Shown here: positions 40,405 through 49,098 of the stretch, piece after piece | Layout: each line of letters opens with the position of its first letter | Position numbering within the stretch: position 1 is the first letter of the stretch | From: CAVPXC01 sp963709505 | GTDB taxonomy: Bacteria > Chloroflexota > Anaerolineae > JAAEKA01 | Assembly: GCA_963709505.1 (NCBI GenBank) | Contig: CAVPXC010000017.1 | Span: forward strand, 1 to 62,800 | Length of the DNA stretch: 62,800 nucleotides | Reading direction: 5' to 3' | Program-made: the position numbers and the translations under genes | Notes under the pieces: generated by a model | Told to the model about the DNA's origin: nothing | Seen by the model: the letters and a program-made list of their open reading frames with translations, nothing else | Database searches by the model: none

Positions 40405-41521
40405 TTACGGCGTAGGCCCCAAGTGCATGCGCACCAGATCGCGATACGCCGCTTGCAACGCACGCACTGCGTCCACGCGCAAGAAGGTCAGATTGGTGTG
40501 CTGGACGTTGTCGTTCTCGTCGTCGCCATCTCGGATGGCTACGCCGCCGCGACGCAGCCAGTTGGTCAGCTGGTCGACTGTCGGCAGCTGGCCCGCGTGG
40601 CGCTGATAGAACTCCTGCAGCAGCAGGATGATGCCGACCGTCACCGGCGTGGCCTGGCTCGTGCCGTGTTGGATCGACTCGCCATGCGGACCGTTGATGC
40701 CCGACGACGTGACGGGCGCACCCGGCGCAAAGATCTCGGTGCGAGTTGCCCGGTTGACGGACTGGTGCAGCCGCTGAGAGAACGGTGTGATCTGGCCGGC
40801 GCGCGTCGAGAACGCCTTGGCGCCGCTGGCGTAGTTGAACCCACCCTCCTCGGCGTCATAGACCGCGCCGACGCTGACCGTCTCGCGGATGATGGCCGGG
40901 TAACTCATGCCCTGCTTGCTACCGTGCTTGAAGTAGTCGTTTCCCGATGCGACGACCACAGCCACTTTGGCCGTGCGCAGGGCTCCGATCTTCTGCGCAA
41001 GCGAGCTTGCGGCAAACTGACCATCGTCGACGTAGTTTCCACTGTCGCCCAACGACATGCAGACCGCAGTGATGTTGTGGGTTGTGCGGTTCTGCAGCAC
41101 CCAGTCCAATGCGTCGAGGACCATCGTAAAGCTGCCCCCACCGTCATTCCGCAGCACCTTGTGCGGCGACACGGTGGCTTCGGGAGCCATGCCAATGTGG
41201 TCGCCCTTGGACATCACGATACCGGCCACGTTGCTGCCATGGCCGTTGCCGTCGGTCACATTGCTTGCGTTGCCGCCGTTATCGCTCGTGAAGTTGCGGC
41301 CGGCGACGATGCGGCCGGCGAAGTCCACGTGCTGTAAGTTGATACCTGTGTCCAACACTGCAGCACACAGGCCTTTGCCGGTGACCTTGAAGAGCTGTCG
41401 AGCCTGGCTAGCGCGGACAAACTCGTCCACCTCTACCAGAAAGGGCGCGACCGGTGAGTTCGAACTGCACCGGCGGCGTTTCGATCGGCGAGATTTCGTC
41501 GGGAAATTGCGGTTGTGCCAT
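40405..41521 (-). CDS. Cytosolic S8 subtilase (gene 1 of the cluster), frameshift near the start
   Basis: The product is about 370 residues of peptidase S8. It has Asp in AAVLDTGIN, His in DGNGHGSNVAGI, the oxyanion Asn in VVVASGND and Ser in IQHGTSQATPVT, all intact. There is no signal peptide and no inhibitor-type propeptide, so it works inside the cell. The ATG at 41521 (MAQPQFPDEISP) has GGAAGGA seven bases upstream, but its frame joins the protease frame only after a shift near 41455. Read in the protease frame alone, the start is unclear. It is first in the six-gene minus-strand unit and could be the maturation or effector protease of it. Confidence 0.82.
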
Positions 41522-41550
41522 GTTAGTTGTTCCTTCCAATACAAACGTAT

Positions 41551-41621
41551 GTTCGCTAGTAACTGCTTACCCGTCATTCCCGCGAAAACGCGGGAATGAC
41601 GGGTAAGCAGTTACGTTCGCT
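41551..41621. repeat. MITE-like perfect hairpin with 7-bp direct flanks
   Basis: A perfect 26-bp inverted repeat (41559-41584 with 41589-41614, inner part CCCGTCATTCCCGCG) has a four-base AAAA loop. GTTCGCT stands on each side (41551-41557 and 41615-41621) like a target-site duplication. The CGTCATTCCCGCG motif is a known type of dispersed bacterial repeat. It lies 38 bases upstream of the first gene of the protease cluster, inside its promoter or leader. Confidence 0.8.
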
Positions 41622-41949
41622 GAATGTGAATAGGAGGTGTTTCAATACGTTAAACGCTGACGCGATAGGTTTTCCGTCATAGCATCAAAAACACCCTAAT
41701 TACCCTGTAAACCAAGTTTCTGCGTGGTGTCACCCTTCGCCGAGCCTCAGGGTGACACCACGTAAGGATTAATCTTACAGAGTACTAATGCAGATCATCG
41801 CACAAACAACCGGATGCAGTCAGGAAAGCACCTCACTGTGATCAGCGCCTGCTCATGGTATGTTTGATTGCACAAGGATGCAGACGAGCGTAGCCAGTGG
41901 ATCGAATTCACCGGCTGAAATGGTCCCAAGGACAAAAAGGAAACATGGC
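41622..41949. other. Intergenic region between the protease cluster and the accessory region
   Basis: There is no gene. It holds the promoter side of the protease cluster, where I see no strong sigma-70 match. TGGTGTCACCCTTCGCCGAG and CTCAGGGTGACACCA (about 41727-41760) form an inverted repeat. GAATTCACCGGCTGA near 41898-41912 resembles the repeat at 891-910. Confidence 0.5.
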
Positions 41950-43314
41950 ATGACTTACAAGCACCTTCTCGGCCTTGCAGTGTCGATCCTATTCTTCGTT
42001 TTGGCAGCCTGTGCTTCGGACGGCGTGGCGCCCACGGCGTCTCTGGAGCCACAGGCGACGCCGGCTGCGCCCGCGCGTTCCGACCTGCCATCTGCTACAG
42101 CCAAACTAACCGAAGCGTTGCCCACCGAAATCCCACCGGCAACACAGGCGCCTGCTACGCCAACAGTTCTCCCAATCGAGGCCCCCGCGTCGACGCCGAG
42201 GCCTGTCACGCCAACAGCGATCGCTATGGCGCCGGCCTTCGATCCGGCGACGCTCTCGCTCGAACTTGAGCAAATCGTCGATGGATTGAATTCGCCGGTC
42301 TTCGCCACCCAAGCCGGCGATGGCAGCGGCCGTCTCTTCGTGGTGGAGAAAAACGGCCGGATCCGGGTGATCGACGCCGATGGCCTGCGCAAGCAGCCTT
42401 TCCTGGATATCCGCAGTCAAGTTGGCAGTGGCGGCAGCGAGCAGGGCCTGCTGGGGCTGGCCTTCCACCCGAACTTCGCCCAGAACGGCCGCTTGTTCGT
42501 CTACTACACGGATAAACAGGGCAACACGGTGATCTCTCGCTTCCAGGCCAACGCCGAGCGCACCGAGGCCGACCCGGACAGCGAGGTGGTGCTGCTCACC
42601 GCCGAACAGCCTGCCTCCAACCACAACGGCGGCATGCTGGCCTTCGGGCCGGACGGCATGCTCTATGCCGGTCTGGGGGACGGCGGTGGCGCCAACGACA
42701 AATTCGGCAATGGCCAAAAGCTCAGCGCCCTGCTGGGCAAGATCCTGCGCATCGACGTGGATAGCGGCGAGACCTATACGGTGCCTGCCGACAACCCCTT
42801 CACCGGCCAGGCGAGCGCGCGGCCGGAAACGTGGGCCTACGGCTTGCGCAATCCATGGCGCTTTTCATTCGACCGCCAGACCGGCGACCTGTGGATCGCC
42901 GACGTTGGCCAGGGCGATTGGGAGGAAGTCAACTTCCAGCCGGCTGGCAGCCGCGGCGGCGAGAACTATGGCTGGTCGATCATGGAGGGCACGCACTGCT
43001 TTGACGCCAAAACCTGTGACCAAGCCGGCCTGACCCTGCCTGTGGCCGAGTATGGCCACGGTCAAGACTGCTCCGTCAGCGGAGGGTACGTCTACCGTGG
43101 CGCGGCCCAGCCGAGTCTTGAGGGTGTCTACTTCTACGGCGACTACTGCTCCGGCACCATCCGGGGCCTAGGAAAGGATGCCGGCGGCCAATGGCAAAGC
43201 GCCGATCTGCTAGACACCGACCTGCAGATCAGCTCCTTCGGTGAGACCGAGGATGGCGAGGTGCTGGTCGTGGACCTGGACGGCACGTTGTATCGGCTGG
43301 TCGAAGGCAGGTAA
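41950..43314 (+). CDS. Soluble PQQ-type sugar dehydrogenase-like lipoprotein
   Basis: The product is about 454 residues. A lipoprotein signal ends at LAAC with Cys21, and a Pro/Thr/Ala-rich spacer (to about residue 95) precedes a six-bladed GSDH/Yli propeller. Landmarks are GLLGLAFHPNFAQNG, SNHNGGMLAFGPDGMLYAGLGDGG, LLGKILRIDV and AYGLRNPWRFSFD. SNHNGG carries the catalytic-type His. It should oxidise aldoses at the cell surface with PQQ, although cofactor use cannot be proved here. The ATG at 41950 gives the proper signal peptide; the frame is open from 41860. Confidence 0.88.
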   Translation: MTYKHLLGLAVSILFFVLAACASDGVAPTASLEPQATPAAPARSDLPSATAKLTEALPTEIPPATQAPATPTVLPIEAPASTPRPVTPTAIAMAPAFDPATLSLELEQIVDGLNSPVFATQAGDGSGRLFVVEKNGRIRVIDADGLRKQPFLDIRSQVGSGGSEQGLLGLAFHPNFAQNGRLFVYYTDKQGNTVISRFQANAERTEADPDSEVVLLTAEQPASNHNGGMLAFGPDGMLYAGLGDGGGANDKFGNGQKLSALLGKILRIDVDSGETYTVPADNPFTGQASARPETWAYGLRNPWRFSFDRQTGDLWIADVGQGDWEEVNFQPAGSRGGENYGWSIMEGTHCFDAKTCDQAGLTLPVAEYGHGQDCSVSGGYVYRGAAQPSLEGVYFYGDYCSGTIRGLGKDAGGQWQSADLLDTDLQISSFGETEDGEVLVVDLDGTLYRLVEGR

Positions 43315-43356
43315 CGGTGGGTCATAGTCAAGCTCCGCAAAGAGAGAGTTGGGTAA

Positions 43357-43704
43357 GTGGCACGGCGTATGAACTTTACGAGGGCCGGCGTTTTCCGATC
43401 TGCCAACCGGACCCCCTCAGAAAGCTTTTCGAGGGTGCAGGAACTCACACACGTTGAAGTTCGTCCAATAGACATTGCGACGGACTTTCAAGATTTCGAT
43501 GATTATTGGATACCCTTTCTTGGCGGCCAAGGACCGGCGCCTGGCTACGTCCAGTCGTTGAGTGACGAGCAACAGGCCGCCCTACGAGAGCGCATCCGGG
43601 CGGGATTACCATTCGCGCTGGATGGTTCAATCCCTTTGGTGGCGCGGGCGTGGGCAGCACGCGGATTGCAGACGACGGTCATTAGGAACGAGAACAATGA
43701 TTGA
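43357..43704 (+). pseudogene. C-terminal remnant of a SAM-dependent methyltransferase
   Basis: The segment FQDFDDYWIPFLGGQGPAPG followed by SLSDEQQAALRERIR and DGSIPLVARAWAARG is the typical end of a class I methyltransferase of the UbiE/YcgJ type. The SAM-binding part is missing. The preceding 30 codons look unrelated. The frame runs into the start of the next gene. Confidence 0.65.
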
Positions 43705-44719
43705 TACTGAGTTAATCGAAAAAGTGCAGATCATGCTGGATGCTCAAGCAGCCGCCGATCGATTCTCCGGCGCCGTGCTCGTCGCACGTAACAATCAAAC
43801 CATTCTTACGACGGCGCGCGGCTATGCGATTCATCCTAACGTGCTGCCTAATCAACCCGATACCAAATTCAACATCGCTTCCGTCACAAAGATGTTGACA
43901 GCAGTAGCCGTCATGCGCCTGGTGGCCGATGGGAAACTCGAACTCCACACGCCAATCGCGGCCTACAATCGTGACTTGCCTTATGCCAGCCAAATTACCA
44001 TCCACCAACTTTTGACGCACACTGCGGGTTTTGGCCGCTATTGGAATGACGCCTATCGCGCTGCGCGCTCCGATCTGCGCACTATAACCGGCTACCTGGA
44101 GTTGTTCGCCACCACTCCCCTCGAATTTCCGCCCGGCACACGCCACCTTTACGGCAATACCGGCTATGTCGTGCTCGGCGCCCTGATTGAGCAGGTGACC
44201 GGGGAGACGTACTACGACCACATGCGCCAGTCGATCAATCAGCCGCTGGGCATGCAAGACACCGATCACTACGAAATGGACCTTCCCATCGAGAATTGTG
44301 CGGTGGGCTACACGCGTGAGAATTGGTTTGGGCCGATCGATGGGCAGCGGCGCGCCAATCACTTCATCTATGCCGTTAAGGGCAGTCCTTCCGAACATTG
44401 CTTTTCGACGGTGCAGGATCTCTTCCTCTTCTTGCAAGCACTCCAGACCAAGCACCTACTGGACGCCAATCATACGGAACTATGTTTTACCCCGCACACT
44501 GCCGGTGAACAGCCGGGTGTCAGCTATGGCTATGGCTTTCACATTATTGACGATGGCAAGCATGGGCGTGTCATCGGCCACGGCGGGCGCGCCCTCGGTG
44601 GTGATGCCTTTGCCTTGATGTATCGCGATCTCGGCTATACGGTGATTGTCTTGTCGAATTATGACCGTCCAGCCGCACGAAGTGTGATTGATAGCATTGC
44701 CGATATGCTGATTTCCTGA
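43697..44719 (+). CDS. Serine hydrolase, class C beta-lactamase family
   Basis: The product is 340 residues. The SxxK motif reads IASVTKML, YxN reads LYGNTGYV and the third box is IGHGGRALGG. There is no signal peptide, so it is likely a cytosolic esterase or peptidase and not a secreted beta-lactamase. The ATG at 43697 lies within the end of the methyltransferase remnant, with AGGA nine bases upstream. It belongs to a run of plus-strand accessory genes. Confidence 0.85.
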   Translation: MIDTELIEKVQIMLDAQAAADRFSGAVLVARNNQTILTTARGYAIHPNVLPNQPDTKFNIASVTKMLTAVAVMRLVADGKLELHTPIAAYNRDLPYASQITIHQLLTHTAGFGRYWNDAYRAARSDLRTITGYLELFATTPLEFPPGTRHLYGNTGYVVLGALIEQVTGETYYDHMRQSINQPLGMQDTDHYEMDLPIENCAVGYTRENWFGPIDGQRRANHFIYAVKGSPSEHCFSTVQDLFLFLQALQTKHLLDANHTELCFTPHTAGEQPGVSYGYGFHIIDDGKHGRVIGHGGRALGGDAFALMYRDLGYTVIVLSNYDRPAARSVIDSIADMLIS

Positions 44720-44821
44720 CCTCAGCGGGGTGTGCTGCGAACCAGTTGCAGCTCAACGTGTTGAATTTATCGGCGCCACGTTGCGCACATCTTCTTCCCG
44801 CTACAAGCAAAGGAGTTTGGT

Positions 44822-46102
44822 ATGACTCATTCTGGGTATACTGCAGCGAGCATTCCTCCCGCACTCCGGGTCGCTGCTGGTGATGATCGATTCGGTGAAC
44901 ATCGGGGACTTGGCATTAGTACGATTGCCTTTAAGGTTGTCCCGCAAGACAGCAGCGGACTCTTCGTCCTTGAAAATACGTTCCATGCGAAGGGTGGCCC
45001 GGCACGGCATCTCCATTACGACCAAGATGAGTGGTTCTACGCGCTTGAAGGCGAGTTTATCGTCGAGGTAGGAGCAGAAAGATTTAAGCTACAGCCGGGC
45101 GATTCGTTGCTTGCGCCGCGCCAGGTGCCCCATGTCTGGGCGTATGTCGGTACTACCCACGGGAGAATCCTGATCACGTTTCTGCCCGCAGGCAACATGG
45201 AAGCGTTCTTTCGAGAAGTGACGAAGGCAAACGCTATGCCGCCGCAGGATCCAGCGGTGTGGCGCGCCCACGGCATGGAATTGCTTGGGCCGCCTTTGGT
45301 GACGGAGACTATCATGCAACCAAACGATTTCATTGAAGCGAACCGCAAAATGTGGAACGAAACGGCAGATATCCACGCTCAAGTCCGCGGTTCAAAGCTT
45401 TTGGAACGCGTCAAAGCACCTGACTTCAGCACCTTTGACGAAATTGAAACGCGCATCTTTGCGGAGATTGGCCTGAAGGACAAGGCGGTGATACAACTCG
45501 GTTGCAATAACGGGCGCGAGCTCATTTCCGTCAAAAAGGCCGGGGCCGGCAGATGTGTCGGAATCGACGTGAGTGACAAATTCATCGCTCAGGCCCGGCA
45601 ACTTGCCAGCGTTGGCAACGTCGAGGTCGATTTCGTGCGTTCGAGCGTTTATGACATCCCGCAAAGTTTTGATGGCCAGTTCGACCTTGTTTATGTTACG
45701 ATCGGCGTGTTGGGTTGGCTCCCCGATTTGGACGCATTCTTCGCGATTGTTTCACGCCTGCTCAGAACCGGCGGGCAGCTCTTCATCTACGAAATGCACC
45801 CGATTTTGAACATGTTCGATGCCGCCAAAGGGCTGGCAGTCGATGCGTCGTACTTTCGGGCCGAACCGTTTGTGGATGCGGAGTTATCCGACTATCTCGA
45901 TCCGTCGCAAGTGGTCAAGGTTGTGTCGTATTGGTTCCCGCACAAGCTTTCGGATGTCATCGGCGGTTGCCTGAAATATGGGCTTAGCCTGACGCTTTTT
46001 GAAGAATATGGGCACGACATCTCGACGGTGTATGCCGCCTTTGAGCACTTTACTGAGAAACCGCCGCTGAGTTATTCTTTGGTGGCTCGGAAGACAGCCT
46101 GA
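44822..46102 (+). CDS. Cupin - methyltransferase fusion
   Basis: Of the 426 residues, 1-145 form a cupin (ARHLHYDQDEWFYALEGEF, then LQPGDSLLAPRQVPHVW). From about 167 (MQPNDFIEANRKMWNE) comes a class I SAM methyltransferase with VIQLGCNNGRELISV and GIDVSDKFIAQARQL. The methyltransferase start looks like a native gene start, and the cupin ends at its natural GMELLGPPL. The two therefore look like adjacent genes fused by loss of a stop. Substrates are unknown. AAAGGAG lies about six bases before the ATG. Confidence 0.82.
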   Translation: MTHSGYTAASIPPALRVAAGDDRFGEHRGLGISTIAFKVVPQDSSGLFVLENTFHAKGGPARHLHYDQDEWFYALEGEFIVEVGAERFKLQPGDSLLAPRQVPHVWAYVGTTHGRILITFLPAGNMEAFFREVTKANAMPPQDPAVWRAHGMELLGPPLVTETIMQPNDFIEANRKMWNETADIHAQVRGSKLLERVKAPDFSTFDEIETRIFAEIGLKDKAVIQLGCNNGRELISVKKAGAGRCVGIDVSDKFIAQARQLASVGNVEVDFVRSSVYDIPQSFDGQFDLVYVTIGVLGWLPDLDAFFAIVSRLLRTGGQLFIYEMHPILNMFDAAKGLAVDASYFRAEPFVDAELSDYLDPSQVVKVVSYWFPHKLSDVIGGCLKYGLSLTLFEEYGHDISTVYAAFEHFTEKPPLSYSLVARKTA

Positions 46103-46148
46103 TTCACTATGGCTCATCTTCAGGTCTGGACAATGCAGCGCCTTTTGC

Positions 46149-46182
46149 CCTGAACGACAGTCAGCCATCATCAGGTTGACTG
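46149..46182. repeat. Short hairpin repeat, copy 1
   Basis: CCTGAACGACAGTCAGCCATC followed by ATCAGG forms a small hairpin. A near-identical copy lies at 52721-52751. Both lie past the end of an accessory gene. Confidence 0.6.
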
Positions 46183-46317
46183 CTGTGAAAATAGCCACTA
46201 ATTACCGCTCGGGCCGGTCTCCGACCGAGCCCGCCAATTTTCATCCATCGAGGTGCCGGCGGGCCGGTGAGGCGCCTGTCCTGAGTTCACTACCATTCGA
46301 AGAAGGGAAACGTAGAC

Positions 46318-47334
46318 ATGGATCAGTCTTTTAGGCAACTCGCCGAAGCCGGCTACCAGGTGCGGCCGGCCAGGTTCGAGGATCTACCGCAGCTAGTCCC
46401 GATGTTCAATGCAGCCGAGGCTGAACTCAACGGCGCTGGTGATTGGACGGTTGAACGCTACCGGAAGGAATGGCAGGAGAGCGGCATCGATCCCGAAGCC
46501 AGCACGCGCGTGGTTCTCGCCTCCGATGGGTCGATGGTCGGCTGCGTCGAATTGTGGGATCACTTCAATCCCCCTGTCGCGCCCTGGATTTGGGGTCGGG
46601 TCCACCCACAGTGGAAAGGCCGCGGCATTGGCAGCGCGCTGTTCGCCTGGGCGTTGGCCACGTCCAAGCGAGCACTCGATCGGCTACCTGAGGACGCCCG
46701 CTTTGCACCTCACGTCGCCGCACCGGCCGACCATAGACCTAGTATCGAGCTCTTCGAAAGCATGGCAATGACCGTGTGCCGTTATTCGTGGCGCATGATC
46801 ACCGATCTCGATGTACCTTTCTCCGAACCACGATGGCCCGAAGGCATAACGGTGCGCACGTTGCACTACCCGGAGGACCTTGAGGCGGTTTACTGGGCAC
46901 AAGACGAGGCCTTCCGAGAGCATTGGGGATACGTCGAGCGTCCTTTCGAGGAGGCCTTCGAACGCTGGAGGAGCTACTCTTTCGATGCGCAAGGACTGAA
47001 GCCCGAGTTGTGGTTCCTGGCGCTGGAAGGAGAAGAAATCGCCGGCATGATCAACTCACAGGAGCGCTATGACTTGGATTCCCAGATGGGTTATATCCCC
47101 ACTCTCGGCGTGCGTAAGGCCTACCGTCGCCGAGGCCTTGGCCAAGCGTTACTGCTTCATACTTTTCAAGCGCTGCAGCAACGGGGCGTCAAGCGCGTCG
47201 GTTTGTTTGTCGACGCCAAGAACAAGACTGGCGCCACGCGGCTCTACCAGCGCGTGGGCATGCGCGTTGAGCAAGAGATCATCCACTACGAAATCGAGCT
47301 GCGGCCAGGCCGGGAGCTGGCAGTCATGGACTAA
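46318..47334 (+). CDS. Double-GNAT acetyltransferase
   Basis: The 338-residue protein has two GNAT domains in tandem. The first (about 10-160) has WGRVHPQWKGRGIGSALFAW with the acetyl-CoA Q/R-x-x-G-x-G/A loop. The second (about 180-330) has IPTLGVRKAYRRRGLGQALL and ends in a VGMRVEQEIIHYEIEL strand. The size and layout resemble mycothiol-synthase-like or antibiotic-modifying acetyltransferases. The true acceptor is unknown. The gene stands alone between repeats. Confidence 0.85.
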   Translation: MDQSFRQLAEAGYQVRPARFEDLPQLVPMFNAAEAELNGAGDWTVERYRKEWQESGIDPEASTRVVLASDGSMVGCVELWDHFNPPVAPWIWGRVHPQWKGRGIGSALFAWALATSKRALDRLPEDARFAPHVAAPADHRPSIELFESMAMTVCRYSWRMITDLDVPFSEPRWPEGITVRTLHYPEDLEAVYWAQDEAFREHWGYVERPFEEAFERWRSYSFDAQGLKPELWFLALEGEEIAGMINSQERYDLDSQMGYIPTLGVRKAYRRRGLGQALLLHTFQALQQRGVKRVGLFVDAKNKTGATRLYQRVGMRVEQEIIHYEIELRPGRELAVMD

Positions 47335-47410
47335 CGGCAGCATGGCTAGAATTGGCTCTTGTCACGAGCATCGTTGGCCGTCGAGAAGTAACTGATTCGC
47401 CGCATTTCTG

Positions 47411-47439
47411 TTGACCTCCTCGATCTCGAGTGCTATAAT
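47411..47439 (+). promoter_or_regulatory. Promoter of the GNAT gene, duplicated block
   Basis: TTGACC (47411-47416) and TATAAT (47434-47439) have a 17-base spacer. The surrounding 55 bases (ATTCGCCGCATTTCTG to CGCTTCAGAGCG) are repeated at 53845-53900. Confidence 0.8.
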
Positions 47440-47531
47440 CGCTTCAGAGCGGCCTCCTGGGTCATTGTCTTCCTCGTTTTCACGTTTGTTGGAACTCGCA
47501 GTGTCATGAATTTGATGTTCTTAACGACGAC

Positions 47532-48035
47532 ATGAAAGCAAAGTACTCGATTGAGGAATGGAGCGAAGCACATCCACGCTGGAACGAGTTTGTGGCCTGT
47601 CTCGACAGGATGGCTCCCGAACAAGCGCCTTTTGTGTTCGAGGCATACTATCGCGCGTATCAATCGTATTTGTTAGTTGCGCTTCAGGCGAATGAGGTTG
47701 TCGGCTTTATCAGGTTTGCGGTTCAGCCTATCGGCCCGGAAGCAGAGTGTCCGGCGTTGTATCTTAATGGCGTTCAGCTTACTGAAGCAAAAATCCATGC
47801 TTTTGCCGTGCGCGAAGATGCCAGGGGTCAAGGCATCGGCACGGAGTTACAGAGACAAACCATACGGCGTGCTAAAGACCTTGGGTGTTATCAGGTGGCA
47901 TCCTACAGCAGCTACGGGCGCGATGTGAACCATCACATCAAACTCTCTCTGGGCTTTGCGGCACAGCCAGAAGTTCATGGAGACAATCATCAAGGTGTCT
48001 ATTTCATCATGCCACTCCAAAACACCACGCGATAA
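47532..48035 (+). CDS. GNAT family N-acetyltransferase
   Basis: This 167-residue single GNAT domain has IHAFAVREDARGQGIGTELQ as its acetyl-CoA loop and a KLSLGFAAQPEV end. The acceptor is unknown. A strong promoter lies about 90 bases upstream. The 3' end runs into the remnant of a small duplicated gene. Confidence 0.83.
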   Translation: MKAKYSIEEWSEAHPRWNEFVACLDRMAPEQAPFVFEAYYRAYQSYLLVALQANEVVGFIRFAVQPIGPEAECPALYLNGVQLTEAKIHAFAVREDARGQGIGTELQRQTIRRAKDLGCYQVASYSSYGRDVNHHIKLSLGFAAQPEVHGDNHQGVYFIMPLQNTTR

Positions 48036-48039
48036 CTCA

Positions 48040-48137
48040 TCAAACGGATCGCCTTCTATCGCGCCAAAGCCGAGCAGATGCAAGCACAACTCGTACCTAC
48101 TACAGCGCAGTCCACTATTGAAGCACAGCCAGCTTGA
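48040..48137 (+). pseudogene. Truncated second copy of the small gene at 52419
   Basis: From AACGGATCGCCTTCTATCGC to GAAGCACAGCCAGCTTGA this matches the last 33 codons of the 62-codon gene at 52419-52607, and similarity continues about 25 bases past the stop. The first half is absent. One copy is therefore a duplicated or recombined fragment. Confidence 0.75.
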
Positions 48138-48190
48138 TCCGATGCCACCACCTGACCAAACCAGGTGCTTTGCGGAAGGAGACTTCAATC

Positions 48191-48451
48191 ATGCCAGAGA
48201 TCAGTCGGTTCTTCGGCATTATCATCGCCATGTTTTACGACGAGCACAACCCTCCGCATTTCCATGCACGCTATGGCGACGCCCAGGCCGCCATTGAGAT
48301 CGCCTCGCTCCGTGTGCTGGAGGGTCGCCTTCCGCCTCGCGCCTTGGGACTCGTCATGGAGTGGGCCTCACAGCATCAAGATGAACTGATGCGGGACTGG
48401 CAACTCGCACGGGACGAAAAGCCGCCGAAGAAGATTGCACCGCTTAGCTAA
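48191..48451 (+). CDS. DUF4160 protein
   Basis: The 86-residue protein begins MPEISRFFGIIIAMFYDEHN and contains PPHFHARYGD, the DUF4160 hallmark. The family is nearly always paired with DUF2442, as here (12 bases apart), and the pair behaves like a toxin-antitoxin or stress module in genome context. Its biochemical role is not established. AAGGAG lies nine bases before the ATG. Confidence 0.88.
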   Translation: MPEISRFFGIIIAMFYDEHNPPHFHARYGDAQAAIEIASLRVLEGRLPPRALGLVMEWASQHQDELMRDWQLARDEKPPKKIAPLS

Positions 48452-48463
48452 GGAGACCTAGTC

Positions 48464-48748
48464 ATGCTTCACGACGTAGTATCGGCTTTGTACAAAGGTG
48501 GTTACCGGATAGAGCTTACCTTCGACAACGGCGAACGGGGAGTTGTTGACTTCTCGCCGTATCTTCAGCGTGGGGGCGTCTTCAAACGATTTCGCGACGT
48601 GAGCTTCTTTCGCGAGTTCCGAGTTGACCCGGAACTCGGTACGTTGACTTGGGCTGACGAGATCGATGTGGCGCCTGAAACGCTCTATGCGCAGGCCACC
48701 GGCTCGCCGCTCCCTGATTGGATGATCCCGGAAGAGGTGTTGACGTGA
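48464..48748 (+). CDS. DUF2442 protein
   Basis: The product is 94 residues. LTFDNGERGVVDFSPYLQRG and GTLTWADEIDVAPETLY are DUF2442 features. It is the partner of the DUF4160 gene 12 bases upstream. AAGGAG lies at about the expected distance before the ATG. It is small, soluble and probably folds as a beta-rich NikR- or DNA-binding-like module. The function is inferred only from the pairing. Confidence 0.88.
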   Translation: MLHDVVSALYKGGYRIELTFDNGERGVVDFSPYLQRGGVFKRFRDVSFFREFRVDPELGTLTWADEIDVAPETLYAQATGSPLPDWMIPEEVLT

Positions 48749-48874
48749 GAAACGTTGAGACTCACGACTTTCGCTCATGACCGCCTTAGCAGTGTGCTAA
48801 TCCGGCGTGCAGCGCTGAGTAGGCCCCGTGGTCGTGCAACAAGAGAGCCAGACGCTTTCAGAATTGAGTTACCG

Positions 48875-49063
48875 ATGAAGACAAAAGAGCCAAACCCCGA
48901 AGTAGTCCGAGCGGCGATGCTTCAAGTTGTTGACAACCAACTGCGCGATGGTGAGCCGCCAGAAACCCGGCAAACGCTTGAACGGCTCATGGCCGAAGAT
49001 CACTCAGAGGCCGAAGCGCGGCAGTTGATCGCAGCGGTCGTGTCCAGCGCGATCTGTCATTGA
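48875..49063 (+). CDS. Small helical hypothetical protein
   Basis: The product is 62 residues, MKTKEPNPEVVRAAMLQVVD onward, all helical and acidic. The segment PPETRQTLERLMAEDHSEAE recalls a short helical protein family seen near DUF/TA genes and at the ends of SEC-C proteins, but I cannot name it. The ATG at 48875 fits the conserved part better than the frame opening at 48755. The ISL3 element starts 36 bases downstream. Confidence 0.55.
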   Translation: MKTKEPNPEVVRAAMLQVVDNQLRDGEPPETRQTLERLMAEDHSEAEARQLIAAVVSSAICH

Positions 49064-49098
49064 TCGGGTGATAATGTACCAGCAATGTTCAGCCAATG

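Noticed and set aside
28438..41521. Type III-E CRISPR protease or gasdermin operon
   Set aside because: CHAT proteases occur in both, but there is no Cas7-11-like effector, no CRISPR array and no gasdermin-like small protein here.
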